64,000 nucleotides of DNA. Origin: Ctena decussata. Its lineage: Eukaryota; Mollusca; Bivalvia; Lucinida; Lucinidae. The DNA is taken from the NCBI GenBank assembly GCA_963989385.1, contig OZ022498.1:4099501-4163500 (forward strand), written 5' to 3'. Of this stretch, positions 1 to 12,447 are shown one piece after another; position 1 is the first letter of the stretch, and every line of letters begins with the position of its first letter. The notes beneath the pieces were generated by a model. It searched no databases. It was not told the origin of the DNA and was given only the letters and a program-made list of their open reading frames with translations. Position numbers and translations under genes: made by a program.

Positions 1-626
1 AAAAATAAAAAAGACCTTGCTTTGTTAAAGCTTTCAAAAATCCATGATAAGAATGAGATTTATTTTGATGTAAGGGAACACACGCTATGTGAGCTTAAGC
101 GAAAATGCTTTTGTCGATTATTTGGGGTGAAATAGAGGGGTATTGATGGCGGGGTTGATCGTATGTTGATAAACGTCTTTATTTTCGGGTTTGACATTAT
201 CATATTATCTTTTGAAAAGATAGTTAAAAGATCAGATTTCATATTATTCAAAATCATGACCAGAAAGTATCTACGACTGTTGATATTAAAGTCAACTTTT
301 ACTTCTGTTGCAAAAGAGAAAAAATGAAATAAAATAAAAAAGCAAAAAGTCGCGATCATTTTACAAGAGTTCCTCCCAATATGATTACATTAAATGGTGT
401 AAACGTCATCACATAATTTTGGAGCAGTGTTAGGAAAATTGCTTTTTAAAAGTGTCTTTGAATTTATAGTTGTGAAGTTGTGACAAGTTTTAAAGAAGAT
501 AAACATATTGAAAAGTCTTTTTTATCGATTTTTGACCTTATTCAAAATTCTCACTGGTGCGGGTGATGTTTATCAAATGACGGAGAAAGAGAAAGAGATC
601 ACCCTGATACATTCTATGTATGTAGC
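1..626. other. AT-rich DNA, nothing recognised
   Basis: No ORF with recognisable domains, no clear repeat family. Short ORFs here look random. Confidence 0.5.
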
Positions 627-833
627 CCGAGCTCTAGATAAAGAGGGAGTATTTTGTGATAATTAGGGATAATTTTTCTTATTTCTCAATTAAACCATAT
701 GTTGTGACCCCTCATCTGAACCGTCTCATCGAGACGGTTCAGATAAGGGGTCACAACATATGTTTTTATGCAGAATAAACAAAATTATCCATATATAATT
801 ATCACAAAATACTCTCTCTTATCGGAGGCTCTG
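627..833. mobile_element. HP-A fold-back element, copy 1
   Basis: About 205-bp near-palindrome whose centre is GAACCGTCTCATCGAGAC paired with its complement. The 6-bp duplication TGTAGC flanks it (621-626 and 834-839). Arm variant CATCTGAACC / GGTTCAGATA. Confidence 0.85.
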
Positions 834-881
834 TGTAGCATCATGGTACTGACCCTAAACAGTCAGACTTGCGAACCTGAA

Positions 882-934
882 CAAACAGTACAGACTGAGA
901 TCAGGGCAGACTGATCAGGGTTTTCACTATCTGT
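882..934. mobile_element. HP-B-like hairpin relic
   Basis: Contains CAAACAGTACAGACTGAGAT and a partly complementary right arm GACTGATCAGGG...CTATCTG. Decayed relative to the better copies. Confidence 0.5.
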
Positions 935-1244
935 GGAACAGAAGCAATTCTAGGACATGTAGCACTGAAATCAGGTTATTCAGATTCTAGAGTAGATACA
1001 GTAATCACTAAGGTGTTTCAATATTTAGCAAAATTATGCTACTACCTAAGGAGAAAGTATCATTTAATTACGGGCATTTAAGGTGTTTTTTATAAGCTGG
1101 CTAAAAGAACTGTTGATAGCAACTGAAAAAACACATTGAAACAGCTTGGCACGATATTGAAACTTTGTCGATGACTGATAGAGCTTTGTTAAATATAAAA
1201 AAACTAATCAATCCGTAATTAATTTCTAACCCTCTTATAGGAAG

Positions 1245-1447
1245 CAGAGCTCTAGATAAGAGGGAGTATTTGATGATAATTAAGGATAATTTTTCTTATT
1301 TCTCATTGAAACCATATGTTGTGACCCCTCATCTGAACCGTCTCATCGAGACGGTTCAGATGAGGGGTCACAACATATGTTTTTATGCAGAATTAACAAA
1401 AATTATCCCAAATTATCACCAAATACTCCCTCTTATCTAGAGCTCTG
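1245..1447. mobile_element. HP-A fold-back element, copy 2
   Basis: CAGAGCTCTAG...CTAGAGCTCTG ends, palindromic throughout, CATCTGAACC arm variant. GGAAG is duplicated on both sides (1240-1244, 1448-1452). Confidence 0.9.
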
Positions 1448-1834
1448 GGAAGGAAAAAATGAGGCATTGACTCTTCAATAGATATTCTGACTTTCATCAC
1501 AGCGTTAGTGGGGGTTTGGAGCCTGTGGTACAGCAGCCTTGGCTTACGGCAGACTTAAGGAGCAGGGTGCCATGAAGAAAACCATGAATTGATGGCAACA
1601 GCTTCTATATGAGGAATAATTCTACTGACACACCCTCTGTCATTGGTCAGGAGTTTAATTAAATTAATACCATAATTACCCTCTTTAGGGTGTTAGAGAA
1701 AAGAACACAGGCCTCTGAGATGAGATGCTACTGAAAGTTACTGATCATTTCGTACAAGGACCATCAGGATGTTTGCACTGATCAGATCTGATTGGAATCA
1801 ACATTATTTACTATACATTTCTTTCCAAATATTT

Positions 1835-2085
1835 GATACTGCAAAAAGAAAATAGTTAAATTTGCAAACAGTGTAGATCGAAATGAGATGGCAGTAGTAT
1901 AGGGTGGCACTATGGGGACGCCGAGTCTCCGGCCGGCGGCCGGCGTCCCCATAGTCCCACCCTATACTTTGATGGCCCATGATGATCATCAGGTTCTACA
2001 CTGTTTGTCCCCTATTCTTTCATTTCTCAATATGATATACAAAATATATTTGAAATTTTGTTGTCTGCTTTTTGGTGCTTTAAGG
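1835..2085. mobile_element. HP-C-like element split by a GC-rich hairpin
   Basis: Left part has TTTGCAAACAGTGTAGATC and right part TTCTACACTGTTTGTC, then the HP-C tail CTGCTTTTTGGTGCTTTAA. A separate GC-rich hairpin sits at the tip (next entry). Confidence 0.65.
1896..1968. repeat. GC-rich hairpin inside HP-C relic
   Basis: Left arm AGTATAGGGTGGCACTATGG pairs with right arm CCATAGTCCCACCCTATACT around a loop rich in CGGCC. It is strikingly GC-rich in an AT-rich window and interrupts the host hairpin at its tip. Confidence 0.75.
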
Positions 2086-2272
2086 ATTGGGGTAAATACT
2101 GAGTTTTCAGCCTGCCTTTGGCCTAAAATGATGTACTTCACCGCAAGAGATGGCTGTTTTGCTGCAGATTCCGGAATTATACTAAATACATTCTTGGTTA
2201 ATCCTTTACACAGGCATTAGTCCTTCCCATTGGCAGTAATAAATTCTGTTCTATGCTTGCGTATGAATGTTA

Positions 2273-2512
2273 TTAACTCTTTCACTACCAAAAAGCAGAC
2301 GACAAAATTTACGTCTGCAAAAATTAAAAAAATGCCATATTGAGAATTCAAAGACATTCCATATTCCATATTGAGAATTCCATATTGAGAATTCAAAGAC
2401 TAGAGGGCAAACAGCGTAGATCTAGATGAGGCGGCTCATTATGAGCCGCCTCATCAGGATCTACGCTGTTTGCAAATTTTGTTAATTGCGTCACTGGGGC
2501 TTAAAGAGTTAA
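2273..2512. mobile_element. HP-C element
   Basis: Starts TTAACTCTTT and ends AAAGAGTTAA. The core hairpin has GGCGGCTCATTATGAGCCGCC-type tips inside GCAAACAG-like arms. An internal duplication of CATATTGAGAATTC lies near 2360-2395. Confidence 0.85.
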
Positions 2513-2811
2513 ATTTTACCCATAGCACATAGCATTTTGGTTCGACACTTCATAAGGAAGTGAAGCTTTTGGACTGCTCGGCATATATTATAATGCAAGA
2601 AGTACATTTTTTGCCCTCGGAAGAACGCTATTCTTAGCTCACTTTTAGGAAATTCATTAAAGAATATCAGACACAGGAAAATAATAAGTTTATTAAAAGA
2701 AAATTCACAGATGCAGACACTTCCTTAGGGGAAAAGTTTATGTTGCCATGGCAACATGATCATGATTTTTGAAAGGTCGACAGTGATGATTCTCAGTAGT
2801 AGAACAAAAGT

Positions 2812-3062
2812 GCCTGAGCAGGCAGCATGGATCCAGATCAGTCAGAGCCCTAGATAAGAAGGAGTATTTGGTGATAATTAAGGATAATTTTTATTTCTAC
2901 ATAAAAACATATGTTGTGACCCCTCATCTGAAAAGTCTCGACGAGACGGTTCAGATGAAGGGTCACAATATATGGTTACAATGAGAAATAAAAAAAATTA
3001 TTCCTCAATTATCATCAAATACCCCTCCTATCTAGAGCTCTGGACTGATCTACTGTTCTGAA
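2812..3062. mobile_element. HP-B-like relic interrupted by HP-A
   Basis: Flanks of the HP-A copy below are complementary to each other (AGATCAGT before, ACTGATCT after) and look like HP-B stem DNA, so HP-A appears to have landed in the middle of another hairpin. Confidence 0.5.
2843..3042. mobile_element. HP-A fold-back element, copy 3
   Basis: CAGAGCCCTAG left end, GAGCTCTG right end, usual palindromic body with some decay at the centre. It sits inside a complementary pair of flanks. Confidence 0.8.
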
Positions 3063-3579
3063 TCTGGTGAGGGTCTGGACAGCAGTGTTAACCGATAGCT
3101 TTATTTTCATTAACTTTTTAACTTGTTTTTACAGTTATCTCAGAATTACCTGATCTGAAGCCTTGTTTTCAAAACTTGATCATGTTGATCATCTGTTAAA
3201 CCCCCATAATGCACCAGATAGCATTTCAGGTTTCCAGATGCATAACCTCTGGTGACCTACAATTTATATCTTGCTTCTTTATGCTATTATTTTTCTAAAA
3301 TTAGTTTTTATGATCATATTTTATTGAAAGCAAATGGATTTCCCATGCCCAAAATCTTGTTTGTAATGGCTTTCAGGTGGAAAAAATGCTGGTCATATTT
3401 TTTGGCAGAATGGTGGGTGGGGTAATGGCATATATGTTGCCATGAAGAAAAATTCAGATTTACTTTGAATAATTAAGGCAAGTGTTTGAAATTTTATAAG
3501 TTAATTTCTCCTATACTCTGAGAGATGACTTGATATATTCTAAAATACCGTGTACCAGACTTAATTAATATATAAAGCA

Positions 3580-3757
3580 TCAAAAAATGAAAATATTTGA
3601 ATTTGCAAACAGAGTAGATCCAGATGAGGTGACTCATATGGAGCCACCTCATCTGGATCTACTCTGTTCAAACCTCTAGTCTTTGATTTCCCAATGACAC
3701 AGCTTGGATGAAACATTTTTTTGGAAATTTTGCAAACATAAATTTTTGACAAATGTC
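3580..3757. mobile_element. HP-C element
   Basis: Core hairpin 3604-3670 with arms GTAGATCCAGATGAGGTGAC and GCCACCTCATCTGGATCTAC. Tip bases differ from other copies but still pair. The tail with the TTTGCAAAC motif is present. Confidence 0.75.
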
Positions 3758-4190
3758 ATACAAAGACAGGAATTTGGGTTTTAAGTCTCATCTGAAAGAC
3801 TTTTGGAGTTGGGACAAGAGTTTGTCATCCATGGTAGGTACCATAAGGCATAAAACACTTGTCCGTTTAAATCACGACCATTAACAACAATAACGTGCTC
3901 CCACAGTGCAAATACCCAGACTCAGGTGAGGGTCAGTTGATGTTTTGTAAAAAGATTTCAGTCAAACTGAAAATATTGCTTTCAAAAAAACTTAATTTCA
4001 AACAAATTACAATAATCAGACCCTGAACAATTAAGATATTTTAAATTTGAAAAGCTGACATGAATTATTTTGAAAGCTGAATATTACGATCAGCTATCTC
4101 TCGCCAAAATCTGCGTACAGAACATAAGTCCCATTCATGCCGTTTTCCCCCATTTTACCGTACAAAACCTACAGGTTTTGGCAAAAATTG

Positions 4191-4252
4191 GAGACGGATC
4201 AGCTTGCTCCTCAGGAGCAGTCTGATCAAGGTCTACACCATTGGCTGTTTGA
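4191..4252. mobile_element. HP-B hairpin relic
   Basis: Core TTGCTCCTCAGGAGCAGTCT with GATC on both arms; ends degraded. Confidence 0.6.
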
Positions 4253-4583
4253 CCTGAAAGTTTTGACGCATCATCCGATTATAAAATCAGCTTGTTTATA
4301 TTTGAGGATAATTTCGGAACTGTATTGAGTTGCCGTGTGCCCAGCCAGTATTGAGGCTAACTGCCATACGTCAAGTATTACAGTTTTATGCAGAAATAAC
4401 TTCAACAAAAGCACATTTAAAATTTGAGAAAGATGAATTGGCTACATTAAATACAAGAGGTTTTAGGAGTCCTTGAGTGCGGTATAAAACATAACATGAG
4501 ATTTTGTTCATTCTGCTGCCATTTTCGTGCATTTCTCGTAAAAGAAAGACTTTGCTTCCTTTAAAGCAAGAATAGACCCCACT

Positions 4584-4785
4584 CAGTGCTCCAGATAAGA
4601 AGGGGTAACAGAGATAATTTAAGGATAATTATCCATATTTCTCCATAAAAACATATTTTGTGACCTGTCATTAGAACCGTCTCATCGAGACGGTTCTAAT
4701 GAGGGGTCACAACGTATGTTTCCTTGAGAAATAAGAAAAATTATCTTTGAATTATCCTCAATACTCTCTCTTATCTGGAGCTCTG
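4584..4785. mobile_element. HP-A fold-back element, copy 4
   Basis: CAGTGCTCCAG...CTGGAGCTCTG ends, exact 6-bp target duplication CCCACT (4578-4583 and 4786-4791). Arm variant CATTAGAACC / GGTTCTAATG, which differs from copies 1-2 on both arms in step. Confidence 0.92.
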
Positions 4786-5436
4786 CCCACTGTCATCCAC
4801 GGAAGCAGACAGGTCACAAAAGTTGTTTCCCTTTGCAAAATATCCTAACACGCTGGACTAGATAATCTAGAGGTCTTGAGTTATCTGCCCTTTGAGAATC
4901 AAAACGTTAAAGAAAAGAATGTGATTGACAGGCGATAAACTTACCAGAACCTGAATACATTTCTTTTGATTTTGCTATTTTTCAGTGGCTCAACGTCATG
5001 TCATGAAAAACATATGACCACTTTACACACTACATAGCACAATCGTTGTCACAGTGTAACACTGCCTTCCATGACAACATTATGTTTTCTATAAAACAAT
5101 GTCAGCTTCTATTGGGTGATGAAGTTCCATTCAAATCAGTCATGTGATAAACAGAATTGTACACTCATTTTTATCTTATTCGCCAAAGCTTGGTTCATAA
5201 ATTTCATATGAAATGACCACCAGTGTAAATTCTGCTGTTTCTCACCCCTCCCACCATTGTCAGATGAAAGTGGACATTGTTCTGAAGAGAGTAGAGTGTC
5301 CTGCTGGATTCTGACCCACTACCCAGCTCCATTCTACAGTCACAAAATTTTGAAAATTTGCACTTGTTGGCTTCTGACTGGTTAGAACCGGTGCCTCAAG
5401 AGGTTTCTTAGATTGATTTACTTCATGCATCCGTTC

Positions 5437-5633
5437 ACTAGAGCTTCAGATATAAGTTGATTTTGACGATAATTTTTTTTTTCTTTAAATCTCAATAAAA
5501 ACGTATATCGTGACCGCTCATGAGAACCGCTCGTCGAGGCGGTTCTAATGAGTGGTAACAATATATGTTTTCGTTGAGAAATAAGGAAGTTATTCGTAAA
5601 ATTTTATCAAAACTGATGGATACATGGAGCTGT
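5437..5633. mobile_element. HP-A fold-back element, decayed copy
   Basis: Centre CGCTCGTCGAGGCG, arms CATGAGAACC / GGTTCTAATG, and HP-A-like flanks. Terminal repeats degraded. Confidence 0.7.
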
Positions 5634-5945
5634 TTTCATACAACATAAATATGAGTGATGTGATTACTTTACTAATTTTCTCCCCAAATTACATATCTTA
5701 ATGCTAATTCCTGATGCTCCTGGGAATTGGTTACTTGTTTCTGTACTTAAATGCTGCTACAGTTGCTGAAAGTACGCCAGAAAACTCAGATTCTTTGGGT
5801 TTGAACACACTGAAGCATATCGGCATCTGTGTACGAACAGAAACAATGAAATTGAGTTTCCTAAAAGCCAAGAAAGTGAGGAAAAGCAGCAACACCCAAC
5901 ATATGATAATTTTTAGTCAGAACTTAAAGTCACAGAGCTACATCG

Positions 5946-6174
5946 GAGCCGCAACAAAGTGGCATAATGTGCACCCAGCCAAGACTCAGTTCAGCCTGGG
6001 CATACGCCCAGTCTGAGCAGAGTCTTCTCTGTCTGCAGGGAGGTAGTTTAGATCCTTAACTACCCTTCAAGTGCACAGCAAAGACGCTGATCAGGCTGGG
6101 CAAATGTCCAGGCTGATTAGAGTCTTTGCATGTTGCACATGCCACTTTGTTGGTTTCGTCATGTTGCTGCTCCA
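5946..6174. mobile_element. HP-D fold-back element, copy 1
   Basis: About 230 bp with GAGCCGCAAC start and GCTGCTC end. Inner modules CAGCCTGGGCAT and CCAGTCTGA recur in inverted order. Confidence 0.75.
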
Positions 6175-6929
6175 ATAAAATACCACCCTGTGCTGTCTCT
6201 TTGGTATAAATTACACAACAGAAGTGGGTAGGAGCATATCTGCTTTGTAATATCAGTGGTTTTAGGTCAAATGACCAAAAATTAAATGTTTCCTTTTCAG
6301 TTTGATTTTCGTGAAATTTAATAGTTTTTGATAAGCATGCCAGAAGAGTCGGGATATTTTCAGCACTTTTCAGGAAAACACACTCCCACCCCTGCACCCA
6401 CATCAAAAAACCCTAGATTGAAGCCTGTCCTGACTCACACAGCTTAAAAGCCTCCTCTGTGTGATGTAGCAAAATATTTTTCTCTAAGCTCGCATCACAA
6501 GGTCGCAATTATCCCTCATGATAACGGGATGAATATTTGGATAAAAGAAATACCAAATTACAATACGAAATATAAATTTATCAATCTGGATATCCACGCT
6601 CCAGTGTACATGTATTCACCCAGTAATGATCGAAAGCTGTGAGCCTACGGAATGAATAAAGCCAGCTTTTATGCCTCGCTGATGAAATCGTTTGACTTCC
6701 TTTCAGCGGAAACTGATGTTACACATCTATATGAATAGCACTTATAAAAACTCTATAAAACTATAATATCACTGTGTGAGTTATATCGAAGAGCATTTAA
6801 CATTTTCAAAATTAAAATGTTTTTGGATTTAATAAGATGAATAACACAGCAGCAAATAAAATCAATTTTTGCCAGTGTCAAAAATGTGATAAATATTTGC
6901 ATGTGTCAAATAAAAATATTAGTAATACA

Positions 6930-7110
6930 GGTAAAGGCAGCCCAGTGGCCATAATATCAGTGGATGGTTGAGGCCCACCATATCTTAGGCACAACATATG
7001 AAAGACTCACTGAGTCCATCCCTCTCCTTTTACTGCCTTTATCCTTCCCTATTTCAAAAAAGTGCTGGCTGGCAGAATGGCAGTTCAAATCTGAGACCTT
7101 TTGCTCTATA
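6930..7110. repeat. Dispersed repeat fragment shared with 10690-10830
   Basis: The stretch with CCACCATATCTTAGGCACAA and CATCCCTCTCC recurs as a diverged reverse complement at 10690-10830. No ends recognised. Confidence 0.5.
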
Positions 7111-7170
7111 TTAGGGATTTTGAAACGTACTGAACATGAAAACTTAAATCTGACAGTGTGGGACACAATA

Positions 7171-7279
7171 TCTGCAGTTGCAGTTATATATTTAAATTAT
7201 ATCTGCAGTTGCAGTTATATATTTTCAGTTGCAGTTATATATATTTACAGCATATCTGCAGTTGCAGTTTTATATATAC
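7171..7279 (+). repeat. Short tandem array
   Basis: About four units of CTGCAGTTGCAGTTATATAT with variable spacers. Confidence 0.8.
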
Positions 7280-8045
7280 ACTGTGAAGCGTAGAGTTACC
7301 CATTGGGGAATATGACATTTTAAAGTAATTTTTGAAATTTTTAGAGAGCCAGTGATTGCCGTGCCAGCATGACAGGAGAATGAAGCCATCTTGCAGCATC
7401 AGCTGCCAGCATCTTTTTATCAGTTGGTTTAAAACAGCAGCGTGGCAACATTGATTATAACTAATGATTTGAAGAACTGACAAGTCAAATTATTTCCAGA
7501 TCAATTTTTCGCTCAGCAGTCCCATTTATGCTAAATTTTTGGACAGAATTTTTAGCCATATTTCTTTAAGATATATGTTGTGGAGGATCTCATTCACTTA
7601 GGCAGTTTGATCAGAACCCTCCTTCAACATACATTGCTGTCGAGAAACGATAAAAAGAAGGATAAATTTTACTGCCCAAGTTTTGGCAAATCTGGAGCGC
7701 TGATCACAGATTCTTTATTAATAATTATATAGATCTGAGACTAATCTGAACACCAGGTAATGAGTATTCACTGATTTTAATGAAATCTACGCCAAATAAG
7801 TCCGGGAAATGAAATGATGCAGCCAATAAAATGCTCAAAAGTCTTTTCCGCAAATCGGTTTTAGATTTTCCTTTTCTAATCAGTAGAGCTTGTGTTTTGT
7901 TTGAAAACCTGGTCAGTGAACGTGGCATTAAATCCATCAAGGCCAGTTAATAATAAGCAGCCTTTTTAAGATGTGTTTGAGCTATAATCTGTTATTTCTG
8001 CCATATTCATTTTGCTGCTGCATCAGTTCCATGAGGATTTTATTT
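7280..8045. other. No gene or clear repeat recognised
   Basis: AT-rich sequence with only short random-looking ORFs. Confidence 0.4.
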
Positions 8046-8284
8046 GAGCTGCGGCACGAGAAAACCAACAATGTGGTTGTGCGCCCAGCGAAGATTTAGA
8101 TCAGCCTGGGCATCTGCCCAGTCTGATCAGACTCTTTGCTTTTCGCTTGAAGGGTAGCTAAGGGACTAAGCTACCCCCATGCGGACAGCAAAGACTCTGA
8201 TCAGACTGGGCGGATACCCAGGCTGATCCGAGTCTGCGCTGGGCGCACATCCATATTGTTATTAGTTTTGTCGTGCTGTGGCTC
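8046..8284. mobile_element. HP-D fold-back element, copy 2
   Basis: GAGCTGCGGC start, GCTGTGGCTC end, flanked by ATTT on both sides (8042-8045, 8285-8288). Arms include CAACAATGTGGTTGTGCGCC and its near complement. Confidence 0.85.
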
Positions 8285-8825
8285 ATTTTTCAATTGATGG
8301 TTTTGTTTGCATGATGTGTTTCCATTTTGTTAAACGCTTGTATTAAAAGAATATGAATTCGTATTGCTAAATGCTAAAGGGGAAAAAAAATCTTTTTAAA
8401 GAATTCCTAATCATCAATTATGTCCTCAAGATTACATAAAACTGTCAGATTTGCAACATGTGAACACAGCTAATTGAACAAGGTAACTCCCACTCTCACA
8501 GGGCAGATATAACTGCAGCCGCAATTATAGGACATACAAATGAGTATTGTTTAGGAGTGTTTGTCTTAAACTTCCTATCAGCATAAGAAGACTTTGTTTT
8601 AAACAACTTCCTTTCAACATAATTGTACTTTTAATTTACCAGTGCATGGGTACTTAGCTTTTTCTTGGGCAGTAATGTAAATGCAGTCTTACATTATACT
8701 TTCATCGAGCCATAGACTTCTTCATTTTCTTCCTAATTTCTGCGATGAACTATGAAAAAAGAAATAAAAATATTGTCAGAATAGTGAAATATGGTAAACA
8801 GAACCTATTAGGTGTTTGAGAACAA

Positions 8826-9003
8826 CTCCATATTTTTCTGCCATTTTTACAAATGGGAAAACTTTTGGGACTTCCTGTTTGCTTCCCTGAAGGATGAAGC
8901 CCTCCTAGAGGAGAAAATTCTTTCCTTTAAGACATGACCTCATTGAGAGGGGAATAAAAAGAATGGCAGAGTTGCTTCCCCAGCAAGGGTATCCATTGAC
9001 CTT
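8826..9003. mobile_element. HP-E fold-back relic
   Basis: Recognisable pieces: CCATTTTTACAAATGGG, AAATTCTTTCCTTTAAGACA, GGCAGAGTTGCTTCCCC, CATTGACCTTA. It abuts HP-A copy 6. Confidence 0.65.
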
Positions 9004-9008
9004 AAAAT

Positions 9009-9211
9009 CAGTGCTCCAGATAAGAAGGGGTAACAGAGATAATTTTGGGATAATTAGCCATATTTCTCCACAAAAACATATTTTGTGACCCATCATTAGA
9101 ACCGTCTCGTCGAGACGGTTCTAATGAGGGGTCACAACATATGTTTTCGTTGAGAAATAAGAAAAATTATCTTTGAATTATCCTCAATACCCCCTCTTAT
9201 CTGGAGCTCTG
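9009..9211. mobile_element. HP-A fold-back element, copy 6
   Basis: CAGTGCTCC start, GGAGCTCTG end, exact duplication TAAAAT (9003-9008 and 9212-9217). CATTAGAACC arm variant, near-perfect inner stem. Confidence 0.92.
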
Positions 9212-9849
9212 TAAAATCATCCATTGTAAGGACTGTTCAAAGATGGGGAAGTGTCCATCGCAGAAATGGGGGGTGGGAGGCGGGGGGGAGGGGGTCCTGA
9301 GCCCATTTGTTTAAAGCATCATTAACTTAACAAAGTCTTTAGTCAAGGATTCTTTAAGTCTTCTAGTACATATACAATCAAAATCAAGTACATGTATGCT
9401 TATAATTTTTGCTAAAAAAAAATTAGAGAAGTTTTTGCACTGCAAAAGCTTCTCACACATTTTGGGCAAAAAAGGCAGTGTTTTTGTACACAGTATGTTT
9501 GAAAATTTAACTTCTTAACAACAGACGATGTCTTTAGTTTTGACCAACAGGGCTCAGATATTTATGGTATACAACAGTTGTGCCAGTGCTATGTGTACCT
9601 AATTGCCATCTGGTGATACTATTGAAAAGTTGGTTTTTGTGGTTTTAGATTTTATCACAATCACATGACTTTTTGAGAAGAAAAAAAAAATGCACACACA
9701 CGCAAGCAATGTATTTTATCGAGAATAGTATTTAAATTTTGAAGAATAGATTTTGTATTTGCTGTAAACTGCCATATTAAAAGATTTCTGGGCTATTCAA
9801 AAAACTCTACACACAGAAAGACGCAGGTATGTATTGTGATATCTGAACC

Positions 9850-10405
9850 TGAAGTCATTTCAGTTGTCTACTACTAATACGGGGTATGAAATGGAGATTA
9901 GTACTGAGAAGACCACGCTAATGACAAACAGCGCCAATGGCATCCAGAGGGAGATCAAGGTTAAAGGACAGAAGCTTGGAACAGTTACATTAGCTTCCAG
10001 TACCTTGGAGCAATTTTCTCAGATAAAGGCTGAAAACTGTAGGTTCTCTCAAGGATTGCATAAGCCACTGCAGCTCTGTTGGTTCGAGATATAATAACAT
10101 CACTTGGATCATAGGTGAAACTGATGCACTCCCTTGTCCTGGTCAAGAAACAGAATCTGAGGTGGTTTGGCCACTTCTCAGGGTCTTCTGACTTAATTAG
10201 CAAAGACAGTTCTGCTGGGCACAGTGAAAGAAAAAAGAAGAGGTAGACAGAAAAAGAGGTGGGAGGACAGTATTATGAAGTGGACAGGGATGGACATTGC
10301 TAGCTCAGCTAGGGCTGCTGAAGACAGGACTAGGTGGAAGGGGATTGTTGTAAAGTCATCTGTGGTGCCCTAACAACCTCACAAGGTCATGGGATAGACT
10401 AGATT
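9850..10405 (+). pseudogene. Fossil LINE fragment (reverse transcriptase C-terminal part)
   Basis: Translated pieces match the C-terminal region of LINE reverse transcriptases: a stretch with STEKTTLMTN, then IQREIKVKGQKLGTVT, then after frameshifts QNLRWFGHF, and a basic R-K-rich run before GGQYYE. Frameshifts, stop codons and an internal deletion near 10090 rule out activity. The motif set resembles RTE-like endonuclease/reverse-transcriptase elements of invertebrates; the clade is inference. No 5' part is seen upstream. Confidence 0.75.
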
Positions 10406-10626
10406 AGAGAATTGAAGTAGGGGTCCACCATAAAAATGGTCACAATCTCTTTTGTCTGCTTAGGGCCAGTACCCTATTTTAGGACTTGTTTTTCAACACA
10501 TGATAAATATTGTGATTGAATATAGGCTCATTTTTGTGGGCTTACTCTTTAAATTTATGTTGTTTAGGAGAATTTAAAATTTGATTTTCTATATGATTAA
10601 TGTAGCCATATTTGTCAGGTTTGAGT

Positions 10627-11012
10627 TCTAGATAAAATACAATGACTGGGGATAAATATTTTGGTACTTTTCTGTATCTCAACGAAACATAGAGGCATGC
10701 CAGGAGAGGTATGTGGTCAAGTGGTGCAGGAGGAGAGGGATAGGCTCCACCTTTTGTATGCTGTGCCCAAGATACACTGGGCCTCTATCCGTTGCCCCTA
10801 TGGCCATCAGGGTACGGGATACCTTCACCTTACAAAGCATAATGTTCTCTCTAGAATTCCCTCAGTTAGGTAAACTTTAATCAGATACCACAACATATGT
10901 TTTATAGAGTAACAAAACATATGTTATATAGAGTGACAAAAATTAACTTTTGATAATGTATTGTGAGTGTGAAAGAAAAGTCGTCCCCATGAGAACTTAG
11001 CTGGAGCTCTGG
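10627..11012. mobile_element. Decayed HP-A copy interrupted by other repeat DNA
   Basis: HP-A-like ends TTCTAGATAAAA and AGCTGGAGCTCTGG and two CAAAACATATGTT-like pieces, with the 10690-10830 dispersed fragment between them. Confidence 0.5.
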
Positions 11013-11124
11013 TATTTTTGTGTGGCAGGATAATCCATGGATGTACTTTTCAAAGGACACTAAGGATTTTGATCATTTATCAGCATTAAGCCATTTATGC
11101 CTGGTGTCCAAAAAGAAAAAAAAC

Positions 11125-11170
11125 CATAAGCAAACAGTGCAAACCCAGATCAGACGCCGCAGTATGCAAT
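11125..11170. repeat. HP-B left half
   Basis: GCAAACAGTGCAAACCCAGA then TCAGACGC; the right arm is missing. Confidence 0.5.
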
Positions 11171-11243
11171 GTCTATGAAAACGATCAAACATAAATATGA
11201 CAGACACCCCAGTAGTGATGAATGAGCCCATCCAATTTATATG

Positions 11244-11443
11244 CAGAGCTCCAGATAAGAGGGGGTATTGAGGATAATGGGAAGATAATTTTTCTTATTT
11301 CTCAACGAAAACATATATTGTGACCCCTCATTAGAACCGTCTCAATGAGACGGTTCTAATGATGGGTCACAAAATATGTTTTTGTGGAGAAATATGGTCA
11401 ATTATCCCTAAATTATTTCTGTTACCCCTTATCTGGTGCAATG
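11244..11443. mobile_element. HP-A fold-back element, copy 7 (opposite orientation)
   Basis: CAGAGCTCCAG start and TCTGGTGCAATG end. The GGGGTATTGAGG signature is on the left and CTGTTACCCC on the right, the reverse of copies 4 and 6, so HP-A has an orientation despite its symmetry. Confidence 0.85.
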
Positions 11444-11638
11444 TATAATATAGATAGATAAGAGTCCTAAGCATAAATGAGTTAAATGAACCAAAAAGGA
11501 CACACAGTAAATGCCTGTCTTTTATTTCCATTGCCTGACAAAAGTCCATCTGAGCTCCCTGAATTTGATGTTGAAATATCCTACCCTATTGCTTATAATA
11601 AACACCCCAGGAACGTTGCAGTTCACAGGCCCTATAAT

Positions 11639-11800
11639 ACCTGGAATGGAATGGAATCTGGATTCTGCTAAGCTTCAATTTATTTCCAGAGCCTGGGATG
11701 GTACTCTAATAAAGGAAAGATTCTGCTATACCTTATTGAGAGCAAATTCTTTCCTCTAAGTAATTGGATATTGTCCCTGCCAGTCCATTCCATTCCAGGT
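11639..11800. mobile_element. HP-F fold-back element, copy 1
   Basis: CCTGGAATGGAATGGAA at one end and CCATTCCATTCCAGG at the other. The middle has AGAGCAAATTCTTTCCTCTA, an HP-E-like motif. Second copy at about 58150. Confidence 0.65.
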
Positions 11801-11837
11801 TTTAAACTATGTCAGTCAATTTATAATCAATTAGCGA

Positions 11838-11900
11838 AGAATGCAGGCTGATCAGACAGCTTTTGAAGAGCAGCCTGATCTGGTTCCACATTTTTTGCTT
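11838..11900. repeat. HP-B-like hairpin relic
   Basis: GGCTGATCAGAC...GCAGCCTGATCTGG form a weak stem ending in TTTTTTGCTT. Confidence 0.5.
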
Positions 11901-12303
11901 GGGCCTCACTGTCTGTTAACAAAAGATTAAAGATTTTAATAACATAATCATAAATTCTAAACACCGAACAGAACAGCTATCACTATTGAGGTCAAGAGCA
12001 TTTGTGTAGTTTACTGATTTTGCACCAAGTGAACTTTGTGCGTGTGTATCAGAATGTTTTACCTTCGATAATTAGCGTAAAGTTGTAGCACATGTTTAAA
12101 CAAAGTTTCGACCTGATAAATAGACGAAGTTCTTTTCAATGCAAGAGATTGGGTTTTATATTGAAATGGAAATAAAAATTGGAAATAAAAAGAAATTGCA
12201 TAGTCTTAAATAAACAAAATCTGTTGCGTACAACCCTATATATTCTTTTGAGATTGAGAAATAATGTGCATGTACCATATTTGATCTAATCACCGCTTAA
12301 AAG

Positions 12304-12447
12304 TGCCAAAAATGAAAATAGTTGAATTTGCAAACAGCATAGATCCAGATGAGGCAGCTCATTATGAGCTGCCTCATCTAGATCTACACTGTTTGCCCTT
12401 TTGTCTTTGAATTCTCAATACGATGTAGCTTGGATGAAACAATTTTT
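12304..12447. mobile_element. HP-C element, right part interrupted by K1
   Basis: Core stem GATGAGGCAGCTCATTATGA with matching right arm, ends GCAAACAG/CTGTTTGC. The usual tail begins (GATGAAACAATTTTT) and is then cut by the AGCTC end of K1. Confidence 0.75.
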